A stretch of DNA of 64,000 bases, from NCBI GenBank assembly GCA_031310005.1, contig CM062385.1, forward strand, positions 868,001-932,000, given 5' to 3'. Of this stretch, positions 12,352-23,864 are shown one piece after another. This stretch comes from Dactylellina haptotyla. Lineage: Eukaryota > Ascomycota > Orbiliomycetes > Orbiliales > Orbiliaceae. Numbering within the stretch: position 1 is the first letter of the stretch; each line of letters begins with the position of its first letter. The notes beneath the pieces are model-generated. The model was given only the letters and a program-made list of their open reading frames with translations, ran no database searches and was not told where the DNA came from. The translations under genes were made by a program, and so were the position numbers.

Positions 12352-13011
12352 ATGTCTACGGCACCGCAAGTACCCTCCGCCGCCTCTCCTTCCACCACCG
12401 CTACTGCTATTCCTACCGGGGTCGCCAGCCAATTATTCAACAGCCAACCTCCGCCAGCAATAGTCGCACACACGTACACGTTTCCACCCACACTCGAGCA
12501 GTACAACAAACCGCTAAACGAGATAATCTTGGCTAATGCGCCGCGAGATACTATCGGCGTTGGTGCCTATGTGTTCAAAGGTGACAGCGGCAGCCCGGAC
12601 AGACAGCTCCTCCTGATCCGGCGGTCAGCTAACGAGACGGCATTTCCCGAAATGTACGAGGTCCCCGGCGGCGGCGCTGAAGCACCACCTATCGATGCCA
12701 CGCTGCTCGACTCCGTTGCGAGGGAATTATTCGAGGAAACCGGACTGGTCGCCAAAAATATAGTGCGGCTTATCGATCACGTCGACTTTGAAGGCCGGCG
12801 CGGTGATAAATGGCGCAAGTTCAATTTCGAAATTGAGGTCGAGAGTGCGGCAGAGGTTGTGCTGCAGCCGGCTGAGCATGATGAGTTCATGTGGGTCACT
12901 TTCATGGAGTTCAAACAACAGATGGAGATTGGTGAGGAGGGTTGGCTGTGGAAGACCATGCCGGCTCAGAAGGGGACCATTCAGATTGCTTTTGAGACCG
13001 CTGCAGCTTGA
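12352..13011 (+). CDS. Nudix hydrolase
   Basis: Single exon of 219 residues. The Nudix helix is recognisable at residues 106-132: GGG followed by RELFEETGL, matching the metal-binding REUxEExGU part of the family signature. The first half of the box is altered: the spacing to the usual first Glu is changed and that position is Ala116, with Asp115 next to it. The metal-binding glutamates Glu125, Glu128 and Glu129 are present. The first 30 residues are a low-complexity Ser/Thr/Pro/Ala leader with no clear signal peptide. Nudix enzymes hydrolyse nucleoside diphosphates linked to another group (damaged nucleotides, ADP-ribose, NADH, dinucleotide polyphosphates); the substrate here cannot be told. 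The start is the first in-frame ATG. No partner gene is adjacent. Confidence 0.88.
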   Translation: MSTAPQVPSAASPSTTATAIPTGVASQLFNSQPPPAIVAHTYTFPPTLEQYNKPLNEIILANAPRDTIGVGAYVFKGDSGSPDRQLLLIRRSANETAFPEMYEVPGGGAEAPPIDATLLDSVARELFEETGLVAKNIVRLIDHVDFEGRRGDKWRKFNFEIEVESAAEVVLQPAEHDEFMWVTFMEFKQQMEIGEEGWLWKTMPAQKGTIQIAFETAAA

Positions 13012-13719
13012 ATCTGGCACAAGGTGGCGTTCGGTCGCTCCTGCTCCCCGCCGAGGAAATAGAAACGGGCTGGGAAAACAGAACAAAAAAAGTGGGTGTA
13101 ACGTGAGGCACGTGGCACTCGTTTATTGATTTACTTGTTTTGTTGTTTGATACGAAATACCTAGTAAAAAGTGATAATATGTATTGGTTCTGTTTTTTTT
13201 CTTTTTGCTCTCTAGGTTTCTCTCATCTAATAATTTCGTCTTTGGTTCTCCCCTTCTTCCTTTCTTTCCTTATTCTCGCCTACTTCGTACATGATAGAAG
13301 GTTTGAATTCCTTTTTTTTCTTTAGAATTTCTCGTACAATTATCCCATTAGACCTGCTACAAGCCTTTCCCAAGATATCAATTAAAGAGCAAATTCTCAA
13401 AAAGATAATACATGAATTAAAGTCGTCCAGAACATTTCTTGGATCGAAAATTTAAAAATTTAAAAACAAAAATTATCGCTAAATATCGCTATGCAAATGT
13501 AAACTAGTCGTTAATGAGCGTGTGAAGGTTTCTTCCTATCATTAAAAAAGTTGGCCGTTGGTATCATGATGACAGCATGTAATTGTATGCTGTTGTCTCG
13601 GTTATTTTTTGAGTTGTTTTTTGGGGGGGTTTTTCTCCGGAGTGAAAGCGGCGCAATGTGACTTTCTTCCAAACCAATTTCGCATGCAGGGGTAGCACAT
13701 GCTGAAGGAATCAATGAAT
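13012..13719. other. Convergent 3' spacer with T-rich tracts
   Basis: Lies between the ends of the Nudix gene and the GPI protein gene. It is rich in T and CT runs at 13180-13330 and AT-rich at 13380-13500, consistent with 3' untranslated sequence. Nothing else seen. Confidence 0.55.
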
Positions 13720-16449
13720 TTAGAGATACATAACGAGGAAATAACCGAGGAGGGCTAGGAGGGCAGTCAGAGATGGTCTGCTGAGGGAACTTGCACTGCC
13801 AGTTGCGGCTGGAGGTCCGCTTCCAGTGTATGTGATCGATGGAGAGGACTAAGTACACATTAGTGAGAAATTCGTCAATGCAGTTTGGTTTGGTCAGGGG
13901 GTTAGCTTACTCTAGTGGATGATGTAACACCACCAGTCGAAGTTTCTGCACCAGTAGAAGCCGGCGCACTTGTTGTCTCTCCACTACCAGAGGTTCCCGT
14001 GCTGGTAGGCTCAGAGGAAATGAAAGTAGGTTCAACTGAGCCTGAGCCGCTCGTAGTTGTCGGCTCCGAGGTTGATGAAGCCTCACTCGAAGATGTCTCC
14101 GCTGTAGTTGAGGTTTCCACAGTCTGGGTCTCTGATCCTGTGTCAGAGGTAGGTGGAGCAGTAGTAGTGGGCTGTTCCGTGGTAGGAGGCTCAGTGGTAA
14201 CAGATTCTTGGCTAGCAGTAACCGTTGTAGTCCCTGCAGCTGTCACGGTCACGGTCTCCTTTGGTATTTCGCCCACTGAGGTAGTAGTCTGCGCGCTATC
14301 TACTCCTTTAGCAACAGGCGTACTCTGCATAAGAGGCGCAGGAAGGAGGCCTTCGCAATAAGATACGAATTGTGCGACATCAGGATAGGCCAGCTGAGCG
14401 AATTGTGTGTTCGTTCGGTCGAGTCTGTTCATGCACACACTGCAGGTCTGGAGTTTGGCGTTGAACGCGGAGTCGGTGCTGCAAATTGCTGGGATTTTAC
14501 CGGTTCTCTGGGCCTCCAGGAGAGCCGAGTTACACTCATCGTAACAAGGTTGGACAGGGGTTGCCAAATCACTTGCTGCTTGTGCAAGAAGGGCCTGGGC
14601 CTGCCGTTTGTAGTATGTTTGACCAGGAGTATTCTCAATCACCGAAAAGCCATCTGCGGAGAAATTGAGTGCCCATCGGCGAGGATCAAGGTTGAAGTAT
14701 GGGTAATTGTTGTATTGATACGTGCAAACCTTGTACGAGCAGCCAGAGGGGTAATAACAGACCTTCTTGGGCTCGGAAATCGGAGGGGCGGGGACGCAAT
14801 CGCTCGGTTTACAAGCGAAGATATCGATCGGTGGAGGCTCGTCCGGACATGCGCTCCGACCTGGCCTCTGGTACGCCTTTGGTGCGCAGAGATAGCCGGG
14901 AGGACAACCCCAAGTGAAGTTGCGTGGGAAGTCGTATGCGGTGGTGTCCCCAGCTGCTGGGTACCTCGCTTCGCATATCCTAGTGTAGATGCTGTTCGTC
15001 ACAGTCTGGGTCCTCGTGGTAGTTCTAAAATATGCTTGTTAGATCTAACCGAAACAGAACATAGATCAAAATATAAATAAACAATTATTAAAACTTACTC
15101 TGTAACGGTCGACGCCGGTCGGATGACAGTATTGCCTGGGAGGGTGCGGACGAGTGTCTGCAGGACTGTTCTCACAGTGGTTGTCCGGATAGTAGCCGTT
15201 CGGATTACAACTTGCGTAGTCGCAATTGTTCTAGTAGTTGTAACTGGCACAAAAGTCGTGAGAGTGGTGGTGACTATCACTGGATACGCGCTTATCACCG
15301 TTGTGTAGGTAGAAACGATAGTAGTTGGGACAAATGTTGTGAACGACGAAACAACTGTTGACGTGATCACGTCCGTAATCAAGCTAGTTTCCGTGACTGG
15401 ATATGGACTTGGGACCTCAGTTGTCTCTGTAATCAAGCTTGTCACGATCTCTGTGACCAATATTTGCTCCGTAGCTGTTGTGGTGTTCGTGGCGGTATAT
15501 GTAGCTGTTTCGGTAGCGGTGGTGGTATTTGTCAACGTCAGCGTATCCGTCAGCGTATCCGTTTGAGTGGCCGTCGCCGTTGTGGTATTCGTAAGAGTGA
15601 CGGTATCAGTCAAAGTAGCCGTTGTGGTATTCGTTAGAGTCACGGTATCAGTCAAAGTAGCTGTTGCAGTCGTCGTGTCGGTCTTAGTAGTCGTGTCAGT
15701 CTTGGTAGTCGTGCTGGTCTTGGTGGTCGTGCTGGTCTTGGTAGTTGTGCTGGTCTCCGTCTTCGTCTTCGTGGTGGTCCTCCACTTAGTTTCGGTCTCG
15801 GTGCGTGTTTTCGTTTCGGTTTCGGTACGAGTTTTGGTGGTTGTTTCTGTGTGTGTCCTCCATTTCGTTGTGGTTGATGGTTCGCAAGGTGTATAATAAC
15901 AATCACCCGTAACAGTTGCAGTGACGGTTTCCGTTGACACTGAAGGAGCGTCACAAGTGGGGGACTCGGTGACAGTTTCCGTTGACACGGAAGGAGGAGC
16001 ACAAGTGGGGGTTTCGGTGACAGTTGTGTAGATAGGCTCCCCGTAGCCATACTCAGTGGTAGTAACAATATCAGGAGGCTATTTCGATGCATAATGTAAG
16101 CTACGTGAACAATGTTTATTCATTTTCTGCAAGTCCCCATCTTTCAATGGCTAGAAAGACGCGGTGATATAACTTACCGGGCAGGTTGGGGTTTCGGTCT
16201 CAGTAACAGTTGAGGGTTCGTACGGAGCCTATAATAAATTGCCAGATTAGCTGATATTGTTACCAAGATATATCAGAATCTTGTAATTGAGCGTACCGGG
16301 CACGTCTCAGACACCGTCGTCGTTGTCGTCGTCGTTGCCGACAACGTTGTCGATACGGTTATCGTCGTGGTTCTCCATGTAGCCGCCGCCGGAAGGTAGA
16401 AGAGGACGCTGAAAGCGAGGGACAATGCGTTGAGTGAAATGGGCTTCAT
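13720..16449 (-). CDS. Threonine-rich GPI-anchored cell-wall adhesin-like protein
   Basis: Five exons on the reverse strand: 16449-16297, 16228-16178, 16078-15099, 15024-13911 and 13848-13720, phase closed, 808 residues. A signal peptide covers about residues 1-23 (MKPISLNALSLAFSVLFYLPAAA). Residues 24 to about 395 are dominated by Thr, Val, Glu and Lys repeats of the TxTxT kind, expected to carry dense O-mannosylation. A Cys-rich globular domain follows (about residues 400-620, with motifs CPPGYLCAPKAYQRPG and CYYPSGCSYKVCTYQYNNYP), then a Ser/Thr/Glu stalk. The last exon encodes a small-residue segment and a hydrophobic tail (LSRPSLTALLALLGYFLVMYL), a typical GPI attachment signal. The protein should sit in the plasma membrane or cell wall and may take part in adhesion; that role is inference. 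Divergent from the kelch protein at 18435. Confidence 0.85.
15577..15660 (-). repeat. Two tandem 42-base coding repeats
   Basis: Two adjacent 42-base units (15577-15618 and 15619-15660) differing at two positions, each encoding A-T-L-T-D-T-V-T-L-T-N-T-T-T of the adhesin-like protein. In-frame units like these are common sites of length change in fungal wall proteins. Confidence 0.9.
15672..15761 (-). repeat. Five 18-base coding repeats
   Basis: Five consecutive 18-base units, forward-strand form gtcgtgctggtcttggta with a few substitutions, encoding T-K-T-(S/D)-T-T. They lie inside the Thr-rich stalk of the adhesin-like protein and keep the frame. Confidence 0.85.
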
Positions 16450-18434
16450 ATTGCAAGCAGTGGGCCTGCTGGCCTATTCGGGCAAATGCAGCGAGCGACT
16501 GTCTTGAGGATATAAAAAAAAAGCGAATGGCAAAGACCTTTCGATCTCAGAGCACCTGAAGTTCGAAATCGTCCCTTCAGATAGAATCGTCTCCAGTGAT
16601 GGCTGGTGAGGCGTATTAGTGCTGGAAAAGCAGAGCAACCCGGGCTAAGAAGAACCGGCGGTGCGACGGGTTATCTACTCGCATTGAACGAGAAGCGTCT
16701 CCACCTGGGTGTACGTTGAGACCAAGGATGTCTTCAGCATGCAATGCCAGATACCGGCACACAAATTGGGTTGGTCTGCGGAGCCGGCAGTAAGCAACAT
16801 GCAAGGAAGTTGCGGGAAAATTTCTTCTCGCAAGGTGCCCTGGTTGCTCAGTGCGAATATTCAAATAACTGTATTACTCACCTTTTGTTTTTTATTTTTC
16901 TTAACTTTGCTTGCAACCCTGGGGTTACCTTTTCGTAACCTAGCAGTATACACACCTGGACACACGTTGGAGGGGATGGAAGACCCATCTTTGGAAGAAG
17001 AGCTATCATGCCGGGGCCGACTTGTTGCTGCACGCCTTATTGGCTGACCCTACAAGGGCTGTGCCAACCTCTTTTCCGCTAGTGCCTCTCAGCCGTTTCT
17101 TCGTTGTAGTTCCCCAAGCGAGGGCACCCACCCAGCCACTTGAAATAAACATGAAGTGGGCGGCCTTGTCATGTCAGAGCAGAGCAGGTGTGGAGGACTA
17201 TGGATTATACTACATCGCTTGGAGGATGTAGTCGTTCGTAAACTGGAATCGATAAAAATAATTGTACCGACGCAACATTTGCGTCAAAGGGAAGCTGGCT
17301 ATTCCTTTGTCGAACACAAATATGCTTTCGTGCTACCGGGAATGGCGAAATCCGCGGAGGGCAGGGTACACCGGACGACCTCCCTCCAACCACCACCACG
17401 GAGGCGAGGCCGTCGTTTCTTCCTGTCCCCCCGTCTTTCCTGACAGCAGAGCATTTTCTTTTTCGCCCTTGGTCTCTCAGCTGAGAAGCCCAAAAGGTGG
17501 GGTGGATTGAGAATTGAGCCAAAGACCCAGGCGCGGCGTACTATGAACCTAGCTCCAGAACAAGCCTTTTATGGCGCGTCCTATTAACATGACCAAGAAC
17601 CTTGTTCGGACACGGCCCTTCGGCAAAGTTGGATGGAAGGTAACTGGTACCTCGTGGGAAAGGTCTAGATACAGCCAAATGTCTGGGTATCTGTTAGTCA
17701 ACCACTATTAAGAGGTTCACCATAAAATGCAGCGGAACTCCACCCATTTTGAGTGTAACACCGGTTTGGCCTGCGTGTTTTGACGGATAAGCGAACCCCA
17801 TGCAAGTTGCGAAAAGTCTTGTGCATGACCTGCAGGCCCAACGATAGGACGCCGCCGACTACGTTTCTGGTTTGCATTGGTCGATGGCCTTCGATCTTCG
17901 CAAGCGATGCCAATTTCACCGATTTAAGTAGGGCTGCCCTGACTTCCTTCAGCCTTGTAATAATTGAGAGCGGTATTTTTTTTTTTCGTTCTCTCGGTCG
18001 TCGAAAGGGAAAGGAAGAGATTCGATTTGATCCGGGGAATCGGCGAAATCTGGAAATCTTTCGTCCCATTTTTTTTTAGAGTTTCTTTCTTTTTTAGCTT
18101 CGCGATCTCACAAAGAAATCGTACATAGTAGCTCGCATATGCTGGTTGAATAAGACCTAGTCAATGCAGTGACGGATACGGGGTCCCTGTACGCTGGAGA
18201 ATGCAAACCCGTGCCCATAATTAATTATTTTTCTCACTCGCAGCAGCCGTTTGTCGACCCACCCCCAAGTCTCAGCCCAAGCCATTTTGCGCCGCAGGCA
18301 GTAGGTTAGCTGCCTTTGGTTCGACATTATAATATCAGCCCATCGAGGAACCGTCGGATCTGTCTGACCAAAAAGCCATCGGCTCAAACTCTTTTCCCTT
18401 TCACCTTCTCCTCCATCATCGACCAACAGCGGAA
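16450..18434. other. Divergent promoter region between two surface-protein genes
   Basis: Both flanking genes start here and read outwards, so this 2-kb stretch holds both promoters. It has a 13-base T run at 17975-17990 and CT-rich sequence near 18060-18100 ahead of the kelch gene. I cannot point to a specific operator and see no coding frame of protein-like composition. Confidence 0.55.
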
Positions 18435-21400
18435 ATGGTTTGGAGGACAATCATCGCGGTTCTGCCCGCACTGGGCCAGGCTATCAGCATAGACGGATTG
18501 GACTACAATCGGCGGAATGAGCAACAGCAGGAGGGGAACCTCTTTCGGCGCGAGTTTGGCATTGATGCGATGTGCTCCTGGGAGCTGCCCTCCAGTTAGT
18601 CCCGCCAGTCTTTGTCAGGGTCCTCCCTCCTTCTAACCACCCAAAAAACTAACCGCACAGGTGCCATCATCCGGGACCAGCTTTATGTCAACGGAGGAAA
18701 GCTGAAGCGCGCCAACATCACCAGTCTTGGTTCGGCTCCATCAGTAGAAAGTAGGATACTCTTTTACCCCTCTCTTATCGATTTCTCGTCTTCCTCGATC
18801 GAACGGACGGATCTCTCTTGAAACCGCCGTCCCGCCGGATGGGTCGATTGATGACAGCTCCTTCGTTTGGGAGCGGATGTTAAGGCGAACTTTTCCGCAA
18901 CACAAAAGCTGCGGTGCCCACATTCCGCACACCACATTCCTCACGTCCCGTCCCAATATAAGAAGTATAAAAATAAGAATATAAAACAAAAAATAGAACA
19001 AAAGGAAAAAAAGAAGAAGAAGAAAAATACAACAAGGGAGCAAAAAGAAGGAAAGCTGGACAGATATCTGCATGCAATTTGTGTCACGGTGAACCCTCGT
19101 GCAGGCGGGGTTGGAATGTTTCGCGTATCTGACATGCTGTTCGCTAACACATTCCTGGTTCTGCCTCCGTCTAGTCAATGATATTCCGACTTTCTCGTAC
19201 TACCTCAATCTCGGAAATGGGTTCAATACGTCAGAAGTGCCTTTTCAGACCATCGATACGCCTTTCGCTCAGGTCACAGTAAGTTATCACAAATATTCCA
19301 TGCATAAATTTTCCATTGTCAGATATCACATATTAACCCACTCTCCCCCTTGCAGGATGGCTTTATGGCAGCAAATGACAACAGCTTTTGGCTCTACGGT
19401 GGACTGCTAGTGGATACAGACTCCATACAATCCTTTCCTGCCGCGGATAACATACAGGTGTACGATGTTTACAGACAAGGCCCTTCAAGGGTTTGGACGC
19501 AGGGCTTTCAGACTGGCGCAGCCCTCAGCAACAACGTGAATCGATACGTTGCTGCCGGTGCAGGTGTCAATGTCAGGGAACTTAATACCACCTATTACTT
19601 TTCCGGAGCCAGGGTAAGTCGCGCTTTGACAAACTAACTCCTAATGTTTAAGATATGTCTTAACTAACTCCGGTTTACGCTTATTAGAATACAAACTGGA
19701 CTGAAATTCGTGGCGATGGCACTGTCCGCGAGAGGTATCGTGCCAATGTCACCTCGGATCAGTTCATCTCTGCAGATTTGAGTGACCAGGTCAGAACTCA
19801 ATGGACGAATGTCACGCTCGATCCAGTGGCACGTCCCAGAGTCAATGCGGAGATGGTCTACGTTCCTGCTGGCAAGCTTGGAGTACTAGTTGTTCTTGGT
19901 GGTGTTTCCAGTGCTGACTGGCTGGAACCGACTGCCGCGGAGAACAATTCTGGAGCTTTTGACGCTGCCATAAACAAGTCTGTTACTACGGGTCCTAGCT
20001 ACCTCCAACAAGTCGAACTGTACGACATTAACTCCAAGAAGTGGTACCTTCAAAATACCACTGGTGACGTCCCTCCTACTGGACTTGCCGAGTTCTGCGC
20101 GACCGTGGCTACTTCAAAAGATGGGAAGACCCATAACATCTACATCTACGGAGGGTATCCTGGACAGGGAGAGGTTCTTCCTCTTCCTGTTTACGACGAT
20201 GTTTATGTTTTGTCCCTCCCAGCATTCGAATGGATCAAGGTCTCAACTGGCTCATCGGCAACCGCAAGAAGGGGCCACAAATGTGTCAAGCCTCTTCCCG
20301 ATCAAATGTTCATCGTTGGAGGAGCCCCCGCAAATCCTGCTATGTGTATCGACATTATCCGTATCTTCAACTTGAACAAATTGGAATTCGAGACGGAGTA
20401 TAAGCCATCGACTTATGAAGATTACAAGGTTCCTGGTGCCATCGCGAGTGTGATTGGTGGCAAGTACGTTATTATAACTGCAATCCGAATTAAATAACTA
20501 GCAAGATTTACTGACTTTTTAATCGCAGCACGGATGGAGGTGCCACAAAGACAGTCTCAAGATGGGCCGCCCCAACTATTCAGGCGATGTTCATTAGCGA
20601 AAGCCCACCACAGAGGGCGGCTACATGGTATCCGTATTCCTCAGTTGCAGCAAGCAACACTCCCACATATAGTGTCATTCAGACCAAATCAACTACACCA
20701 AAGTTCGTTTACCCAGTAGTTGCGGTTTGCATTGTTGTGATTCTCGCAATTATTGGAGGTTGCATCGCATTCTTCTGCATCAGAAAAAGGAGGCAAAGAA
20801 GGGCTGCAAAAGAGGCAGGAAACGAGCAATTCCAACAGCAGCAAGAAAAGGATAAGGGTTATCAGCAATACCCTGCCGATATCAATCAATACGGAAGCCA
20901 CGGCAGCATGTCCACGATCGCTCCAGCCTACCAAGCAGGAGATCAGTATTCTGGCAACCCTCAAATTGTCTTTGAACTTCCAGGTTCGTAACCCCCCATA
21001 AATAGAACCTTCTTTCTGGGAAGATTATCCATAAGCATAAGGATGCTAACGATCGTTATCCTCTTACAGCTGAGCCAAAAGGACCCGCAGAACTCGACTC
21101 TGGTGCCGACTATCCTAAGCTCGGCATCATTGACGAGAATAGGGCGAATGACAACTTCTCGATTGTGCCCACCCCAGCAACAGAACGCTCGGATCCCATA
21201 TCTGCAGCTTCTCGTAATCCTAGCACAAGGACCAGGCGTTCAATATTCTCCGAGGCCACCAGCCCGATCGACAGCCCTCATGGTGTATCTCCCCTAACAC
21301 CAGATCCTGAGATCGCTGGAGGTGGCGGCAACGGCACCGCACCCGCCGAATACAGCTGGTGGAGAAAACAGAGTATCAAGGGTGGAGCGGTGGCACGAAA

Positions 21401-21716
21401 ATTCAGCAGCTTCAGTAGTCTAAGATCGCTGACCAGGACACAAACGAGCAGCAGCGATATTCCTACCGTTGCTACCACTGCGGCTCCTGTTCCTGTCATG
21501 CCGATTCGGGGTGCTAACCTTAGCAACACCAACATAACCCCTCCCTCTATCATCACCCCATCTATCACCCCTCCGCCCCAGGAACCCCCAGTTCAGGCAC
21601 CGCAGAGCGAAAGCACTAGCGCACCACCTGCACCTAAGATTGAGAGTGCTGGAGCTAGCGCCAACCCCGAGGCCGAGCAACCCACCCCGCCGCCGGCTCC
21701 GACGAATACGAACTGA
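18435..21716 (+). CDS. Kelch-type beta-propeller membrane protein
   Basis: Seven exons: 18435-18594, 18661-18750, 19175-19278, 19356-19613, 19688-20463, 20529-20983 and 21070-21716, phase closed, 829 residues. A short N-terminal signal (WRTIIAVLPALGQAISI) precedes an ectodomain with repeated kelch/galactose-oxidase-like blades: FWLYGGLL, LGVLVVLGGVSS, HNIYIYGGYPG with D-D-V-Y-V-L-S-L-P, and DQMFIVGGAPA. One membrane segment lies at about residues 525-547, followed by basic RKRRQRR, so the C-terminal 280 residues should be cytosolic; they are rich in Gln, Ser, Pro and Thr. Several N-x-S/T sites lie in the ectodomain. Such proteins occur in many ascomycetes, usually without a known ligand. The third exon follows an unusually long 424-base intron. 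Divergent from the GPI protein gene at 13720-16449. Confidence 0.86.
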
Positions 21717-23188
21717 TAGATTGCCTGGTTGACCTTGTTTCTGATGTTTTGGGAAGGTAGAGACATCACGATAGTCTACCAACCTTAGTCCCATATTATT
21801 TCTTTCTGCTTTTCTATTTTTATCATTGGCGTTGGAAATCTCGAACCGAAACCCACTAGCTAAATCCTATGTTCTGTTTACTCTACCATTCTAGTTCCGT
21901 CTTTTTTTTCTGCATCTCGAGCTTCCTCGAATCGTCTATTTAATATAATGCCCTTGGGGTGTATGTACTTATGTATTTACTAGGATGTTCTTATCGACAT
22001 GGATCTTTTTAATGAAATATGATATACGATACTACTACCATTTTGAAAACAAAAAAATGCGACATGCCTGTTCAGGATAAACGTATCATTTCCGGCATTC
22101 CTGCGGCTGTTAAGTTGTTGAGTTGTTGACGCGGCTGCTTTTTTTCTTCTCTCCCGTTCCATTTCTTGTATACCTTCTTCTTCCGACAGCGAGGATGACA
22201 GCAACATACGAGCCCTTTCTGTTTTGACTTACCTCGCAAATCCTAAAAAAACAGGATCTAAACGATTTCGATCTGTTTACCTCCCCCATGTCTCGCCCTC
22301 CGGATTAATGCCGAGCTGAACCGGAGAGTCAGCCAGCGATTGGACGCGTGAGACCTGTCTGTCGCAACATGTTCAGGACAGGTACCCAACAGGTACCCAA
22401 CAAGTATCTCTACCTCTGCTTCCAACCGGAAAATCCTTTTTTCGCATGTTAAACACTATGGTATTTTATCTATGAGTGATATACGTGCATGGTGGTTATT
22501 TTTTTTGCCACTGTTCTAATGCGAAAGCTGCTTTGCATATTGCACTTGTAATCCGTACGCGTGTGGTACCTGTAGATGCACGTTTCATTCGCAGAAACGA
22601 ACGCCTAGGGCTGGGCGTCGCGGTGGCAAAATATGGGACGGGAAAACCTGGCGTGCAGATGCGCACGGCGACTACAAGGCGTTGATGATTGCTCTTTTGA
22701 CAACACGCAGGAAAATTAATTAATACTATCGATTATACGGGTTGTTTGCAAGTAGGTACTTATGTATAGATTAAGTTACGGTCATGCGCATAAATAATAT
22801 CATATAAAAGGAACAACGTTCACGATCAAACTGCATAGAAAAGGTGATGAATGTTGTCAACCCGGAAAACGACTTTTTGGTTTCGCAAAGTCCATTAGCA
22901 TTAAGACATTTCTTCTTCTTCTTCTGTGTGTATATATAAGAAAGAAAAATATGGTAGAAGGTATAATTAGGAAATTATGAAACTATTATACATGAAGGAT
23001 GAGAAATAAAATCGCGAGATGAAAAACTCGTTCAACCTTTTGATGGTATTCTCATGGATGTAGTTCTCTGTGAGATCCAAAGCATATCTGGCAGACGAAA
23101 TAGAGAGTATTGATACACAATTATGCTAGCTCTTTATTGGCCAGATGTCATCCTCTCTCACACCACCTACAGCTGGCAGCTAGCTAAC
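21717..23188. other. Convergent spacer with microsatellite
   Basis: 3' regions of the kelch gene (+) and the CFEM gene (-). It contains a partial duplication (caggtaccca, 22380-22400) and a cttcttctt run with tgtgtatata near 22911-22938. There are no protein-like frames. Confidence 0.55.
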
Positions 23189-23864
23189 TTACAAGAAGAA
23201 AGCAGCGATGGCACCACCAACGGCGAGGATGGCGTTACCGGCAACAACGGCAGCGGCACCAGTGTAAGTTGGGGCTGGTGGCTGAGTTGGCTGGGTAGCA
23301 TTGCCAGCAGAGGTGGAGGAGATGACGGTGGTTGGGACAACGTAGCTGGATGGGGCAGCAGCGCTGGTAGTTGGGGCAGCACCGTAGCTGGATGGAGCCT
23401 CAACGGAGGAGACAGCAGAGGAGGATGGGGCAGCAGAGGAAGCAGCCTCAGTGGAAGTTGGGGCAGCAGCAGAGGAAGAAGCAGCGGCGGCGGAGGTGGT
23501 GGCTCCTGGAATTGGCTGGGTCTCAATGGTGACACCAACAGACTTGCAGAGAGCGTAGGTGGCACCGGCGGCCTCTGTTAAAAAAAAAAACGTATTGTTA
23601 GATATATGGTTTGATATTGGATCATATATGGTAAGAATGGTACTTACTCTCGGCGTCAGCTGCGGAGCAAGCCTTCAAGATGCAGGCGGTGGAGTCAGTG
23701 ACGAAGCTCTTGTTGGAGCAAGAGCACTTGAAGTCGGTCAAAGAGCAGCCGGTGGCCTGGAGGGCTGGGAGAAGGCAGGTCTGGGCGCAGGCTGGGATGT
23801 CTGCAATGCTCTGGGCGGAGGCAACGGCCGCGACGGCAACGAGGGTGACAGCGGAGAACTTCAT
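23189..23864 (-). CDS. CFEM-domain GPI-anchored protein
   Basis: Two exons on the reverse strand: 23864-23648 and 23574-23189, giving 200 residues. A signal peptide covers residues 1-17 (MKFSAVTLVAVAAVASA). The CFEM domain has exactly eight cysteines, at 26, 30, 40, 47, 49, 61, 66 and 82. Asp44 sits between the third and fourth, in TDFKCSC, where the haem-coordinating Asp lies in Candida Csa2. The intron falls just before the last Cys, as expected for the family. Residues 100-175 are a Ser/Ala/Pro stalk and the C-terminus is a hydrophobic GPI signal (AVVAGNAILAVGGAIAAFFL). CFEM proteins act at the wall or membrane in haem or iron uptake, adhesion or host contact. The Asp supports haem binding; the role in this fungus is inference. 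Confidence 0.93.

Noticed and set aside
13915-15080. Long forward-strand frames (148 and 236 codons) opposite the GPI protein
   Set aside because: They are mirrors of the Thr-rich and Cys-rich coding exons on the reverse strand, which have a signal peptide, closed introns and a GPI signal.
23167-23565. 132-codon Pro/Leu-rich reverse frame over the CFEM gene
   Set aside because: Shifted frame of the Ser/Ala/Pro stalk; the correct frame carries the eighth Cys and the GPI signal.
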